DNA of 64,000 nucleotides, taken from positions 248,001-312,000 of the forward strand of contig JAEVLN010000010.1 in NCBI GenBank assembly GCA_018350325.1, in the 5' to 3' direction. This document shows, one piece after another, positions 28,495-46,874 of the stretch (the stretch's first letter is position 1; every line of letters begins with the position of its first letter). A program made the position numbers and the translations under genes. The notes below the pieces were generated by a model. The model ran no database searches. It had not been told where the DNA came from and saw nothing but the letters and a program-made list of their open reading frames with translations. The stretch comes from Globodera rostochiensis. Its lineage: Eukaryota; Nematoda; Chromadorea; Rhabditida; Heteroderidae.

Positions 28495-29539
28495 TCAAAA
28501 TCTTCGCCCCCAAAAAACGCCTTTACAAAGCCATAAAAAGGCCAAAAATGCGATGTACAACGAGAGGGGTGCATCACCTTGGTGCGCAAAAAGGAAGGTA
28601 ATTAAGTTAAATAGGAAGGTAATTAGCTGAGAGAACGGGTCAATTTGTCTCTTTCCCCGTCGGCGATACATTTCGTCGAATAATTCAATTTTGTCGTCAG
28701 AATTTGCGACATCGATCGTTGCTTTGTTGTCGTCGTCGTCTGTCCACAGATCACGCGTGATCAGCTCAAACAAAGTGCTCAGAGTTGTCGCTTGTTGGCG
28801 TGCCGTGATCGCCAAGAGTTGCTCAACGGCATTTTTGTCCAATCCTTCGGGCAAATGTTGGCCAAATTCTTCCAAAAATGCCTGAAACTGCTCGAGCAGT
28901 AGTGACTGTTGGCGTCCACCGAATTGGCATTCTTTTTGCAAAGCCGACGGCACTTTCTGTTGTTGTTGTTGTGCTTCTTCCAGCTTCTTCAGTTGCTCAA
29001 CGATCAAATTGCGAAGTGAAGAGAATTCTCGAAACAAATTTGTCTTCTGGCCAAGCATTTTCAACGCAAATTTGGCATTCTGTTCAAAAGTTTCGCCTTC
29101 TTCGTTTGTGTCGATTATGGCACAAAATTGTGTCGCAATTTTTATAAATGGCGGAAATGCTTCATTTTCATTCAAAATCGAGTGGAAAACGTTTTCAAAT
29201 TCATCAAATTTAATTTGGCACATGCTTTTTGCCATTTGTTCCAAAGCAATGCTAAAAATACAATGCTAATACTTTTTTAAATTTAATGATAGAGTTACTT
29301 TGGAGTTTTCGCAAAAATTCCACTTTTTAATTGCTCTGAAAATGTGAAATTAACAAAAATTTAAAAATATATTTTTTGAAGTTTTAATTACCCCGCATTA
29401 TGCCCACAATGAAACTGATTTCTTGTTGCATTTTTTCTTTTTTCAATGGAATTTCGTTGACACTGATACAATTGAATGGTTGGACAGCAAAAATCAGTGC
29501 CATAATAGCAATGATGATGAACGATTTTGTGTAAAACAT
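28495..29539 (-). CDS. secreted or membrane hypothetical protein (313 aa, 3 exons)
   Basis: Exons (minus): 29392-29539, 29299-29335, 28495-29251; 942 nt, GT-AG, in phase. The start gives a signal peptide (MFYTKSFIIIAIMALIFAVQ). The mature protein is mostly helical and charged, Gln/Leu rich (EEAQQQQQKVPSALQ; SLLLEQFQAFLEEFG), with an acidic stretch (TDDDDN), a basic RRRGKR site at about residue 256 that could be a furin-type cleavage site, and a hydrophobic C-terminal third (LITFLFNLITFLF; LYIAFLAFLWL) likely to be membrane-embedded. No domain recognised. The C-terminal hydrophobic part contains a short duplicated segment. Confidence 0.6.
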
Positions 29540-30123
29540 TTCACTAAATTAATGTAAAACTCGATTAAAATTACTCAAATTTTTATTAATTAAATATAAA
29601 TTCCCAAAATTTAGTAATGAATAAATTGGTAAATTGAAAGTTGTAAATTCATTGGGTGTAATGGCATTTTGGTGCTATGCCGGAAGATGCCAAGGCATAT
29701 ACCTACGTCAAAATGGGGCAGGCTTCTTTCTGCTCACATGAGGCTAATGACGGCAATAATGCCAACACATCGATTTTATTTGTTTAAAATCAATAGCACC
29801 AAATTCACTAATTTCCCATAAATTGCTTTTCATTTTAATGGTTAAATTGCATATTTTTTTTATTGTTTATCAACACTATTTTTGTTTGCTAAAATGGGAA
29901 AAATACTAAAATTTGGTTCGACGAAAGAAAGCAAAACGAAGAAAACTTTTTTGCATAAAATCAAATCGAATTAATCTCTTTTTATTCTTATTATTTTATA
30001 TTGATTATAAATTTGTGCAAAAATCTTTATGGTTACATATTTTAATTAAATTTCATCGCAACATTTTTTTGGTCTTCTCCATTTCGACATTTATAAAGAA
30101 ATCAATCAAATAATCCGTCAAAT
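29540..30123. other. intergenic stretch between two minus-strand genes
   Basis: AT-rich; promoter side of the 28495 gene and 3' flank of the annexin gene. No gene recognised. Confidence 0.4.
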
Positions 30124-32076
30124 TCATCGATTCCCGGCGCTTTTGATCAAATAAACGAGCGCGTTCTTGAGAATTGCGGATTTTGCGCTGTTTTGAATTG
30201 CTTGAGCGAGTGGACCCTTCAAAATTAATTTTATCAGAATTATTCCATAAACACTAATTAGGTAATATTAATTAATTAGTATACCTTAAACTTTTGGTTG
30301 TATTCATCGGCGAGGATGCTCAACAAATTGAGCTCTTTGTATGTGTAAATCAAATGGACCAGCAAATTCTCATCGGCTTTACCCTGATTTAAATTTTAAA
30401 AATTAAAACAAAAAGTTGTACAAATTGTACCCCCCCCCCTCCCCCCCTCTAACCTCAATGCATTTTTGCATCAATTTGGCCACCTGTCCAACCGGGCCAT
30501 TGCGAACAAATTCCACAATGGCCAAAAGTGCACGCAACGAATCTCTGCTGAATTCCGATTTGATCGCTTTTTCAATCGAATGTTTGGTCAAATTTTCATA
30601 CTAAAAATTTGAAATTTCAATTTTTTTTATGTAAATTCTTTAATTGGTCATTTTCAAATTTTATTTAATGCGCCTCGTCGAAAAGAAGACGTAATTGACG
30701 AAGACTTTGGTTAGCCAATATTTTGATGAACACTTTCTCATCCGTTCCCAAACGCCCTTCGCCGGCCGCGTAGAGCGCCTCGGCATCATAAAAATAATAA
30801 ATTAATTTTAAACAAATTATAGCGATTGCCTTACAAAGTCACATAATGTTTAAAATGTTAATAAAAGCTTATTCATTTAATTAATAACAAAAAGTATTTC
30901 TAATAGTTTTTCTTTTATTATAATTATTTTTATGACAATTTAATCGACAATTTCACATTAATTTTGTAAATTGATAGGGTAGATGACCCACTTTTTTAGC
31001 TTTTTCAGGCTCCTCCACAAAGCTTTGGTCTCGATTTGCCGTCAGCAAATCAAGCAAAAGTGCCTTGAAAGTGCCGCTTGTTTCGGCACTGACTTCCTTT
31101 TCCAATTCACGGTTAAACAACGCTTTGTACGCACTTTTGATGGCCCCAAGTTGCCGGTTACTTCGAGTGACAAGAATCTGAATTTATAATTTGTGCCGTT
31201 GCCGTAATTTGGGCCAACCTCAATAAGCATTTCTTCGTTTGTGCCCAGTCCCTAAAAAGATATTTATTAAATTTAGTTGAAAATTCTATTAAAACAAAAG
31301 AAAAGTTAAAACCTCCATGGCTTTCTGCAAGTACTTGGCATCATGTTCCGCTGGCGTGTCCGTTAAAGTCTAAAGTGGGGGGGGGGGGGGGGGTTTTGGG
31401 TATTTGAAAAAATAATTCCTTTTAAATTAAATATTTTAAATAAAATTGTGACCTGCAACAATTCTTTGGTGATCAATTCGCTGGCCGGAAGCCGTTTCAT
31501 TAGCTCCTCCTTCAAGTTCAGTCCTCCAAATTTCGCAGCATATTTTTGTTTTAAATTTTGGCGCTATCAAATTTCATTTTCAATTTTGAAATGTTTAGGG
31601 ACAAACGAAGCTCCCCGACCCCGAAGCCCCCCCCCCCAGGGTGGTTTATGTACCATATTTATATGGCATTTGCCATATTTTGGGTCCGTGCCATCAAATG
31701 AGTCAAAAATTCAAAATTTTCTCGGAGGCGCCTATCGGCACCGCCGACCCCCCCCCCCCCCAGAATCAATCAAAATCCCCGACCCCGACTTTCCCACTCC
31801 CCGACCCCGACTTTCCCACTCCCCGGAGGGTCGGGGAGCAACGCTACGACGAACTTGATCAACGCTCGCTGTCCCCAACAATTGCACCAATTTCTGGCAA
31901 CTTTCTTCGGACTCCTGCGCACTTTCCAACGTTTTGTGAATGGCATCCGCCCGTTCGTCCTCGTCAAAACGGGCACTTTCGTCGTTGCGAACATTTCGCT
32001 TTTTGTGCTGCGCTTCCTCAAGCCACGGAAGGCTTTCGTCGTTCCAATTATCAGCAACAGTTGAATAATAACTCAT
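30124..32076 (-). CDS. annexin (about 354 aa, 9 exons)
   Basis: Exons (minus): 31855-32076, 31453-31563, 31313-31369, 31219-31251, 30988-31177, 30674-30786, 30454-30600, 30285-30383, 30124-30216. A Ca2+-dependent phospholipid-binding protein. Annexin repeats are visible: RQNLKQKYAAKFGGLNLKEEL; GLGTNEEMLIE then ILVTRSNRQL; AGEGRLGTDEKVFIKILANQ; and a fourth repeat (GKADENLLVHLI) that has lost the GxGTD calcium loop. The N-terminal 60 residues are charged and carry no signal peptide, so it looks cytosolic, unlike the secreted annexin effector known from Heterodera. Intron 4 is only 41 nt. Exon 5 to 6 needs a TG acceptor, and exon 6 to 7 a GC donor. Intron 1 contains poly-C and short direct repeats. 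Confidence 0.87.
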
Positions 32077-32632
32077 TTTGAAGCGGTAATTATCAAAAAA
32101 CAAACTCAAATTGATTAAAATTAGAAAAGAAAATTGAATTAAAAAAACATTGAAAACCGAAAATAGGAGCGATCACGCAAAGAATATTTTGGTGATGATG
32201 AAGACATTTATTTGTGAATGAATGAATGAAAATGTCTCTTGTCCCATTTAAATCAAAATCGATAGAGAATTAATTGATCAAATTGTTATTTATTTATTAT
32301 TCAAAATCAAGAAGAAAATATATTAAATTAAAAATTGCTAACGAAAAATCCGTTCAACGACAATAAATGTTTGGAGAAAAATAATTATCCTAATTAATTA
32401 TTTGCTTTTAAAATATTTATCCCAATTTTATCAGTGAGAGACTTTGTACAAAAATATTATTATTACGAGAAAAATTGATAAAGGAGAATAAATAACTGAA
32501 CAATTCTTAAGTTAAACTTTTTTTCATAGAAAAACTCTAAATTTTCGTCAACTATTTTGCTTTGTTTTTTGGAAACTTTTACGTCAGATGATTTATTTGC
32601 ATACCGCCGGAGAAAATTAACATTGAAAATTT

Positions 32633-33467
32633 CAGGCCTGCTCACGGTTACCCGTAACCGCGGTTATCCGCGGATAACCGCGGTTAACCGCGGTTAACGA
32701 TTATGGAATTTTAAAAGGTCGCGGTTACGGGCGGTTAACGGTTATGAGCACTAAAAACCGCGGTTAACCGTCGTATCCGTTGTTTTGTGACGTTGAAGAA
32801 AAATGTATTGAGGCGATTTGCCTTTATAATTTCTTTGACTTTTATTCACATTCCACCAAATCCTACTATCTATCCAGTGGCTCAGTGTTAAAACTCTTAA
32901 CCTAATTTTATTGGGTCTAGGTTCTAACGCCTTCCGCTGTAATCATTTTATTTTTTATTTATATTTAATATCCCTCCTTTTTAATATTCTTTCAATTTTG
33001 CAAAAATTTTAGCTTAAAAAGAAAAATTCTAAGTATTTACATAAATAATTAGTGCATTTTAGAACTCAATTAGCTAAAATCGACTTTAGGAAACTAATGC
33101 GCAAAAAACAGAAAAATATTACTCTGATCGGTCGCGCTTTGTTAGATTTTAATCATGAAAGTGTTAGAAAGAGATTTCAAAATTTTTTCCATTGACAAAA
33201 TCTGATAAAAATCACTTGTTAAGTTCAATACACATCAATTTTGATTTAATTTTAGAAAGACGCCACATCACGATCGAAAAAAAATAGTTTTAAAAATCGA
33301 CTTTTTGAAATCTGGAAAACTTTATTGATTTTTAAATAATGCGGTTAACCGCGGATAACCGCGGGCGGTTAACGGTTATGAGATTTTTAGGACGGGCAGT
33401 TACCGGTTACGAGTGTTTGAGGACGGGCGGTTACGGTTACGAAAATTGGTAACCGTGAGCACCCCTG
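32633..33467. mobile_element. 835-bp hAT-like element with perfect 8-bp target duplication
   Basis: Left end CAGGCCTGCTCACGGTTACC; right end GGTAACCGTGAGCACCCCTG, its near-perfect inverse. Flanked by gaaaattt at 32625-32632 and 33468-33475. Both subterminal regions carry arrays of ccgcggttaacc and gcggttaacggttatg words in opposite orientations. No transposase frame is visible, so it is non-autonomous. Confidence 0.85.
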
Positions 33468-33475
33468 GAAAATTT

Positions 33476-34135
33476 TATTTATTTTTTGCTCGCGATTTTC
33501 CTAAAATTTTCAGAAAAATGTGCGGGGAAGGTGCTGCCGACAGCCGCCGTCGAGAAATATTGGACTCATTTTTTTAAGAAAATTGAACCGAAAATTTCCA
33601 ATTTTATATGTTACATTTTTACATTGATTTATTTCAAATCAACAAATTTTAATATTCCTGACTTCCGACACTTTTTGAGGTCGGCGATTGGCATCCGTTC
33701 TATAAAAACAATTAAATGGCCAATTAGTTTTTATATTGTTAAAGTGTTCTTATAAATAATCAATAAATGAATGCTTAATCGAACCCACGGCCTCGGCGTG
33801 GTGATCAGAGCGCTATACACGCACGCCAATGCTCTAACCGTTTGAGCGCCCGGGGCGATCTTTGGAATTTTATTTTAATTACCTATTTTTTACATTTTTA
33901 GTAAATTTAAACTAAAATTTGCTCAAGAAATCACTTGGCTAAATTAAGATAATAATGTCTGTGTGTTGGCAGTTGAGGCATAAACCAAATTTACTATAAC
34001 AAACTATTTGGTCAAATTTTAAAATATTAAAAAATGATCAATATTATTATTATTGTGAATTTGAATCAATATATCGTATGAATGAATGGCTTCTTCTGTT
34101 CCCGAACGGAGAATCCGCCGTGCCACCATTCCTTT
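33476..34135. other. AT-rich stretch, no protein gene recognised
   Basis: An ORF at 33486-33755 after a tttcag lacks recognisable domain content and becomes AT-rich. A tRNA-derived sequence lies at 33778-33856. Confidence 0.4.
33778..33856 (-). pseudogene. tRNA-derived sequence (degenerate tRNA or SINE head)
   Basis: On the minus strand: a D-arm GCTCAAACGGTTAGAGC matching an A box, an anticodon-like arm GGCGTG...CACGCC with an enlarged loop, and GGGTTCGAT matching a B box. The 3' half of the T stem and the acceptor do not pair, so a functional tRNA is unlikely; a tRNA pseudogene or SINE promoter head fits better. Confidence 0.5.
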
Positions 34136-34436
34136 TTAGGCCCATCTGCGGCCTCCCCAACGCGGGTAACCGCCCCAACCGCCTCCACCCCAACGCGGGT
34201 AACCGCCGCCCCAACCGCCGCCTCCCCAGCGCGGGTAACCGCCGCCCCAACCGCCGCCTCCCCAACGCGGGTAGCCGCCCCAACCGCCGCCGGGGTAGCC
34301 CCAACGAGCTAAACTTTGTATTCAATTAATATACCTAATTCATCATAATTACCATCATTAACAAACCTTCAACGGTGGACAAGCCAACGTGGACAGCGAG
34401 CAGTAACAGAACTGTCAGAAGAGTTTTGATCAGCAT
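34136..34436 (-). CDS. secreted Gly/Trp/Tyr-rich repeat peptide (80 aa)
   Basis: Exons (minus) 34367-34436 and 34136-34308, with a 58-nt GT-AG intron in phase 1; 243 nt in all. The N-terminus is a textbook signal peptide (MLIKTLLTVLLLLAVHVGLS). The mature part of about 56 residues is four tandem copies of GYPRWGG-type units separated by GGGW linkers, ending GGRRWA. The composition is Gly, Trp, Tyr, Pro and Arg only. This resembles nematode glycine/aromatic-rich secreted peptides (the NLP/CNC antimicrobial-like group or cuticle-associated peptides) and cationic glycine-rich secretions of plant parasites. Role is inferred from composition. Frame choice is supported because other frames lose the repeat regularity and the signal peptide. 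Confidence 0.72.
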
Positions 34437-34537
34437 GGCGAGAAAGAAAGCTGGGTAGTTCTCTTCAAATTGAGAGATAGAAAGTTCGAGATTGAATTGC
34501 AGGAATTAATTGGTTGGTTGTTGTGCAAGAGTTGGCC

Positions 34538-34546
34538 TTTATATAC
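34538..34546 (-). promoter_or_regulatory. TATA box of the Gly/Trp-rich peptide gene
   Basis: gtatataaagg on the minus strand, about 105 nt upstream of the ATG at 34436, followed by an A/C-rich leader ending in ctttctcgcc before the start codon. Confidence 0.55.
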
Positions 34547-34590
34547 CCCGCGGTCTGATCGAATACCGTCCGATCGGCCAACGGTCCCCA

Positions 34591-34776
34591 TCAGTGCCCC
34601 CGCAGTGATCGCCAAATTTCGTTGATCATACCGGACCTCACAATCGATGGTTTCTGTGCTGTTTTTGCAATTTGCTCAAGAAGTTCAACCAGTCGCGCCT
34701 GCTGCTGATCACTGAAACGAGTGATCGGTTGATCAACAACAAAAAAATATTTGTGAATGTTCGCTGAATTGACCAT
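34591..34776 (-). CDS. hypothetical 61-residue ORF
   Basis: MVNSANIHKYFF... to RSLRGH, upstream of and on the same strand as the Gly/Trp-rich peptide gene, with an A-rich context before the ATG. A helix (QQQARLVELLEQIAKTAQ) is predicted by eye. No signal peptide or domain. It may be an exon of something larger: a ttgttgttgatcaacc...tttcag intron inside it is possible. Confidence 0.25.
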   Translation of the reverse strand: MVNSANIHKYFFVVDQPITRFSDQQQARLVELLEQIAKTAQKPSIVRSGMINEIWRSLRGH

Positions 34777-35004
34777 TTTTAAAACTGTTTGCCAAGAGTG
34801 ATTGCGTGCGTCAACAGAAGAAGAAACCGGTCTTTAAAAAGCAAAAAATATTGATGTTTTTAATTGCTCAATGGCATGGCCGATTTGACATTGTAATTTC
34901 GACATTGGAGCATAAACTCTACTATCCTTTTGTAAATGTATACAACAACAAAAAAAAAACCTTTTTTGCGACAAAATTACAATTTTATTTAAATTTTAAT
35001 AAAA

Positions 35005-35560
35005 CGATGCCGGATTTTCCTTAAATCCCGATGACATTTTCCTTAAATCATGATGTCGGGTTTTCTTAAAATCCCAATGCCGGATTTCCTTAAAATTTCG
35101 ATGCATGCCGGATTATCCTTAAAAGCCCGATGCCGGATTTCCCAATGCCGGATTTTCCGACGCTGGATTTCTTGATGCCGGCTTCCCCGATACCGGATTT
35201 TCCTTAAAATCACGATGCCGGATTATCCTTAGATCCCGATGTTGGATTTTCCCTAAAAACCCGATGCTGGATTTCCCGATGCCGGATTTCCCGATGCCGG
35301 ATTTCCCGATACCGGATTTCCCGATGCCGGATTTCCCGATACCGGATTTCCCAATGCCGGATTTTCCGACGCTGGATTTCCTGATGCCGGCTTCCCCGAT
35401 ACCGGATTTTCCTTAAAATCACGATGCCGGATTATCCTTAGATCCCGATGTTGGATTTTCCCTAAAAACCCGATGCTGGATTTCCCGATGCCGGATTTCC
35501 CGATGCCGGATTTCCCGATACCGGATTTCCCGATACCGGATTTTCCTTAAAGTCCCGAGT
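35005..35560 (+). repeat. 15-bp minisatellite (gatgccggatttccc)
   Basis: Around 30 tandem, partly degenerate copies, with a longer higher-order block of about 230 bp (35150-35230 versus 35370-35440 are near-identical). It opens the repetitive minus-strand ORF at 35210-35422, which is not called. Confidence 0.88.
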
Positions 35561-37920
35561 CCGCTCTACTGTTAACAAAACTTCTCGTTTTCCCTCTTCC
35601 ATATTACTCATACGGCATCTTTCGTCCTTTTGCTAACATGTTGTGTAATAAGCAATCTACGTATTGTTTTATCCTCTTCGTAATGCCATTATGCTTCATC
35701 ATCCCCTACGTCATTGGCTTATCAATGCCCTCATTCAACTTCCTGCTTCATTCCCCCCCCCCCCCCCCAGGGGCTTCATGTTTGTGCGGACTTTGGTCGG
35801 TGCCTTTATTCTCTTGCCTCTCTGTCCTTCTCGACCTTCCAATTTTCAAATGTTTTTCCCCCCCCCATTTTATTTCACGACAGACAGACACTAACATGCA
35901 CACACACAGACAGTGTGTTTTAATATGTACTCTACTTTCTCTGCTCTTTCACGGCATCGCCAGAGTGCGTTTCTCTGCACTTCCACGGCATCCGCAGAGT
36001 GCATGTTCGCTCGCCTGAGGCGTAAACAGAGAAGAGCCCCCGCGGGGCGGCGCGTTGTCATCGTCAAAACATCGTACGCGTGCGTTCGATTAGCGCTCTC
36101 TTAACCCTCTAGAGCATGTTGTGCGTTAGCTGCTCCTTTGTTCATCTTCCGCCGGTCAGAGAGGACAATTCAGTACCCATAGTCAGTACCACCGCGTACA
36201 ATTAATCTATTTTTATATGTACATAATTCAAAACCCCAAATCCTAATCCAGTCGAGAATTTGCATCATTCGAGACAGAAAGGTCATAAATTGAAAATGAT
36301 TTAAGTAATTAACGCAATGGATTCAAATTTCAAAACAACAAAAAATGAAGATGCATATTAAGCAAAAAAATTTATTCTATATTTAATCAAAAAATTATAT
36401 TTTTAACTCTTTTAAATTTATAAGAAGTTTGGCTGAAAAAGCTTCACAAACACTTGCTTGTGTCCAACAGCATTCATTGAGAGACTGAATTGTCCCGGCG
36501 CTGAATCGTCCCCGATCTCTCTTTCTTTCTCTCTCTCTCTCTCTGGTTATGCATTGAGCACAGCTTTCGTTCTCCCTGCCCCTTCCCCTGCGGGGAGATC
36601 GGGGGAGGGTGAACGCCGCCCCCAGGGGGGCAAGCACAAACATCCCCCCCCCCTCCCCCTTCTTGCCCAACCCAGACGAAATATATTTTTCAGACAGACA
36701 AACAACACAATTTGTGTCGTCTGCGGCGCCGGTCGTTGTCGGGGGGCGGCGGCGGCGGCGGCGAAGCCCGCCGCTCTTCCCGTGCCGCCGAAAATGCTTT
36801 TTTCTTCTTTCATTGCTTACGGGCATTTGTTGTCGTTTTCTGCCGTCTGATAATCGTCGTCGTCGTCGTCGTCGCTTCCCCCTTAATTACACATAAATTC
36901 AAAATTTAAACAAAAAGATACTTTTCGATGGAATCAATGCCAAAATAACTTTTTGAAATTTAGTCTAGTCTCGGTCTTCTCGAGAACAAACTCGAGACAT
37001 TTTGGGAGACCGACCAGCGACGACCGACACGCGCCTTTCGAGACGGCCAACAATTTATTTTTTTAAATTAATTTGCCTTCTTAAAAAGTGGTCGGCCTTT
37101 GGCCGGATGAACTTTTTGTGTGTCAACGAAAATGGCGAGACAGAAAATTTCATTTTATATTTTTGCAGCTTTCTAAACATTTGTCTTTTGCGTAAAAAGC
37201 CAATTACCATTTGCGCGTGCGCGCGCGCGCGTGCGATCCGTCGTCATCATCATAATTTGTGTTTAAAAGTTTCCGCCACTTTTAATTACCCAACCAATTG
37301 CCCCCCCCCTCCCCAAAGTCATTGTCCCTTCACCTCATTAAAACCACCGCCACCGCCGGCGGCGTTTGCCAAACAAAATGAACCACCGGGGCCTGCCCCA
37401 ATTCATTCATTCATTCATTTGTATTGATTCAATTTGACGACGACGTTCACTTTTGTTCACACATTCACACCCAATTCACCATTCTTTTTTGTTCGCCATT
37501 TCCCCCTCACTTTTGTGTGTGTGTCTTGTGCTTCTATTCCCCCCCCCACCCGTTCTCGATGTGAAAAGCACAAATAAATTGTGTGTTGTGCGTGTACATT
37601 TTCTTCTTGTGGTGCTGCTATCGACGGCAAGAAGAAGAAGACGAATGAAGAAGAAAGTCAGTCTTCTCACGCTTTTTTTGTTTTTTGCTGTCAAATGAAT
37701 GAATGAATGCTTTGTTTAGGCCCCCCCCCACTCTGATCAGTGAGAAATGAATGAATGGATCAATGCTAACACCCTTAATTTTTACACCAATTATTGTTGA
37801 GCTTCCAATTTCGCCCGAGGCGGCCAGAGAGCGGGACCTATCATGAATTTTGGATGGCATAAGCTTGGTTGGGCCTGTGTTGACCGGGCTTCCCCCCCCC
37901 CCTTCCCGATTTCTGTCTTC
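35561..37920. other. gene-poor, simple-repeat-rich region upstream of akt
   Basis: Contains a poly-C tract (35754-35768), CT microsatellite (36518-36544), GGC/GCC runs near 36740, a (cgt)n run at 36853-36873, a (gc)n run near 37215 and (attc)n at 37400-37418. Several long ORFs exist on both strands but are low-complexity and mutually overlapping, so none is called. It may hold distal regulatory DNA or 5' exons of akt. Confidence 0.45.
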
Positions 37921-37934
37921 CAAACAGAACAATA

Positions 37935-38725
37935 AATCCCCGGGAGCCGGGGGGGAGCATCATTCGGGAGCCGGGGGGGGGAGCATCATTCGGGAGCCGG
38001 GGGGGGGGGAGCATCATTCGGGAGCCGGGGGGGAGCATCATTCGGGAGCCGGAGGGGAGCATCATTCGGGAGCCGGAGGGGGGGGGCATCATTCGGGAGC
38101 CGGGGGGGGGGAGCATCATTCGGGAGCCGAGGGGGGGGGGAGCATCATTCGGGAGCCGGAGGGGAGCATCATTCGGGAGCCGGAGGGGGGGGGCATCATT
38201 CGGGAGCCGGGGGGGGGGAGCATCATTCGGGAGCCGAGGGGGGGGGAGCATCATTCGGGAGCCGGGGGGGGGGGAGCATCATTCGGGAGCCGGGGGGGGG
38301 AGCATCATTCGGGAGCCGGGGGGGAGCATCATTCGGGAGCCGAGGGGGGGGGGAGCATCATTCGGGAGCCGGAGGGGGGGGCATCATTCGGGAGCCGGGG
38401 GGGGGGAGCATCATTCGGGAGCCGAGGGGGGGGGGGGGGAGCATCATTCGGGAGCCGGGGGGTGGAGCATCATTCGGGAGCCGGGGGGGGGGGAGCATCA
38501 TTCGGGAGCCGGGGGGGGGGGGAGCATCATTCGGGAGCCGGGGGGGGGAGCATCATTCGGGAGCCGAGGGGGGGGGGGAGCATCATTCGGGCGCCGGGGG
38601 GTGGAGCATCATTCGGGAGCCGGGGGGGGGGGGAGCATCATCATTTCCCGAGTCTTTCGGGAGCCGGAGGGGGAGCATCATTCGGGAGCCGAGGGAGGGG
38701 GGGGGCGGGAAGCATCATCATTTTC
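37935..38725 (+). repeat. 27-bp G-rich minisatellite (agcatcattcgggagccg plus G-run)
   Basis: About 28 tandem units of agcatcattcgggagccg followed by 6-12 G with occasional A. The frame stays open on both strands (for example 37850-38968 plus), an artefact of unit length. Like the ZIP11 array it joins a short non-G core to a variable G run. Confidence 0.93.
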
Positions 38726-39335
38726 TCCCATTTTCGCCTGCCCTATTCGTCGATCGTCTCGTGTCAGCCCGCCCCCCCCCCCCCCCGCCCGCCTCCCCCC
38801 CCCCCACATTTCAATCGTCTGAAAAACAAAAAAATATTTGCTCGACCAGTTTTTAAATTTTGGTTAAAGGACAGCCAACCAGCCAGCCAGCCACCTGCTG
38901 TTGATAATCCTCTCCTACGCAACATCCCCCCAAGGGAAACATTCATTCTATTAAAAATTAATGGATGAGAAACGATGGATGCTTGGCATGTAAACGATTC
39001 CGATAATCGTCGTCATTTTGTCGCCGCCAATCGTCGTCTTTCATAATAACATCATTAAACCCAGCGTCCGCGCGCTTTTTGTGAATGTTTGCGTATTCAT
39101 TCTGTTGTTTTTCACATGTATGGGCGGGACTGCTTGCTCTGTTTGTCAAACTGTCCATTCCATTCCCAAAATTTGCTTGACTAAAAATTCCAAACATTTT
39201 TTCGTTGACAAATATGCCCCGCCCCCTATATAAAGTTCCATTTTTCAGATTCAAACAAATTTATATATAATTAAAGTACTACCGGACGGACAGTGCCGAC
39301 AAAAAAAAGGCTTCTTCCATTGATAACCGCGCGGA
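38726..39335. other. proximal upstream region of akt
   Basis: Poly-C tracts at 38771-38786 and 38800-38808, then ordinary sequence leading to the promoter elements at 39217-39248. Confidence 0.4.
39217..39248 (+). promoter_or_regulatory. GC box, TATA box and possible trans-splice acceptor of akt
   Basis: ccccgccccc at 39217-39226 is followed directly by tatataaag at 39227-39235, and tttttcag at 39241-39248 lies 87 nt before the akt ATG. The tttttcag could be an SL trans-splice acceptor; if so, the TATA box sits only about 10 bp upstream of it, so one of the two readings is probably coincidental. Confidence 0.4.

Positions 39336-46874
<7,539 letters not shown>

Noticed and set aside
35210..35422. 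Arg/His/Ile repeat ORF
   Set aside because: Product of the 15-bp tandem repeat; no leader, start context or splice signals.
35638..36850. Long overlapping ORFs on both strands (for example 36395-36826 minus, 36458-36850 plus)
   Set aside because: Low-complexity Pro, Ser and Arg content from simple repeats; opposite-strand frames are equally open, so neither is supported.
37841..38968. Very long ORFs on both strands (372 and 137 codons) of Gly/Ser/His or Pro/Arg repeats
   Set aside because: They lie in the 27-bp minisatellite; unit length divisible by three keeps all frames open, and no splice or start context supports translation.
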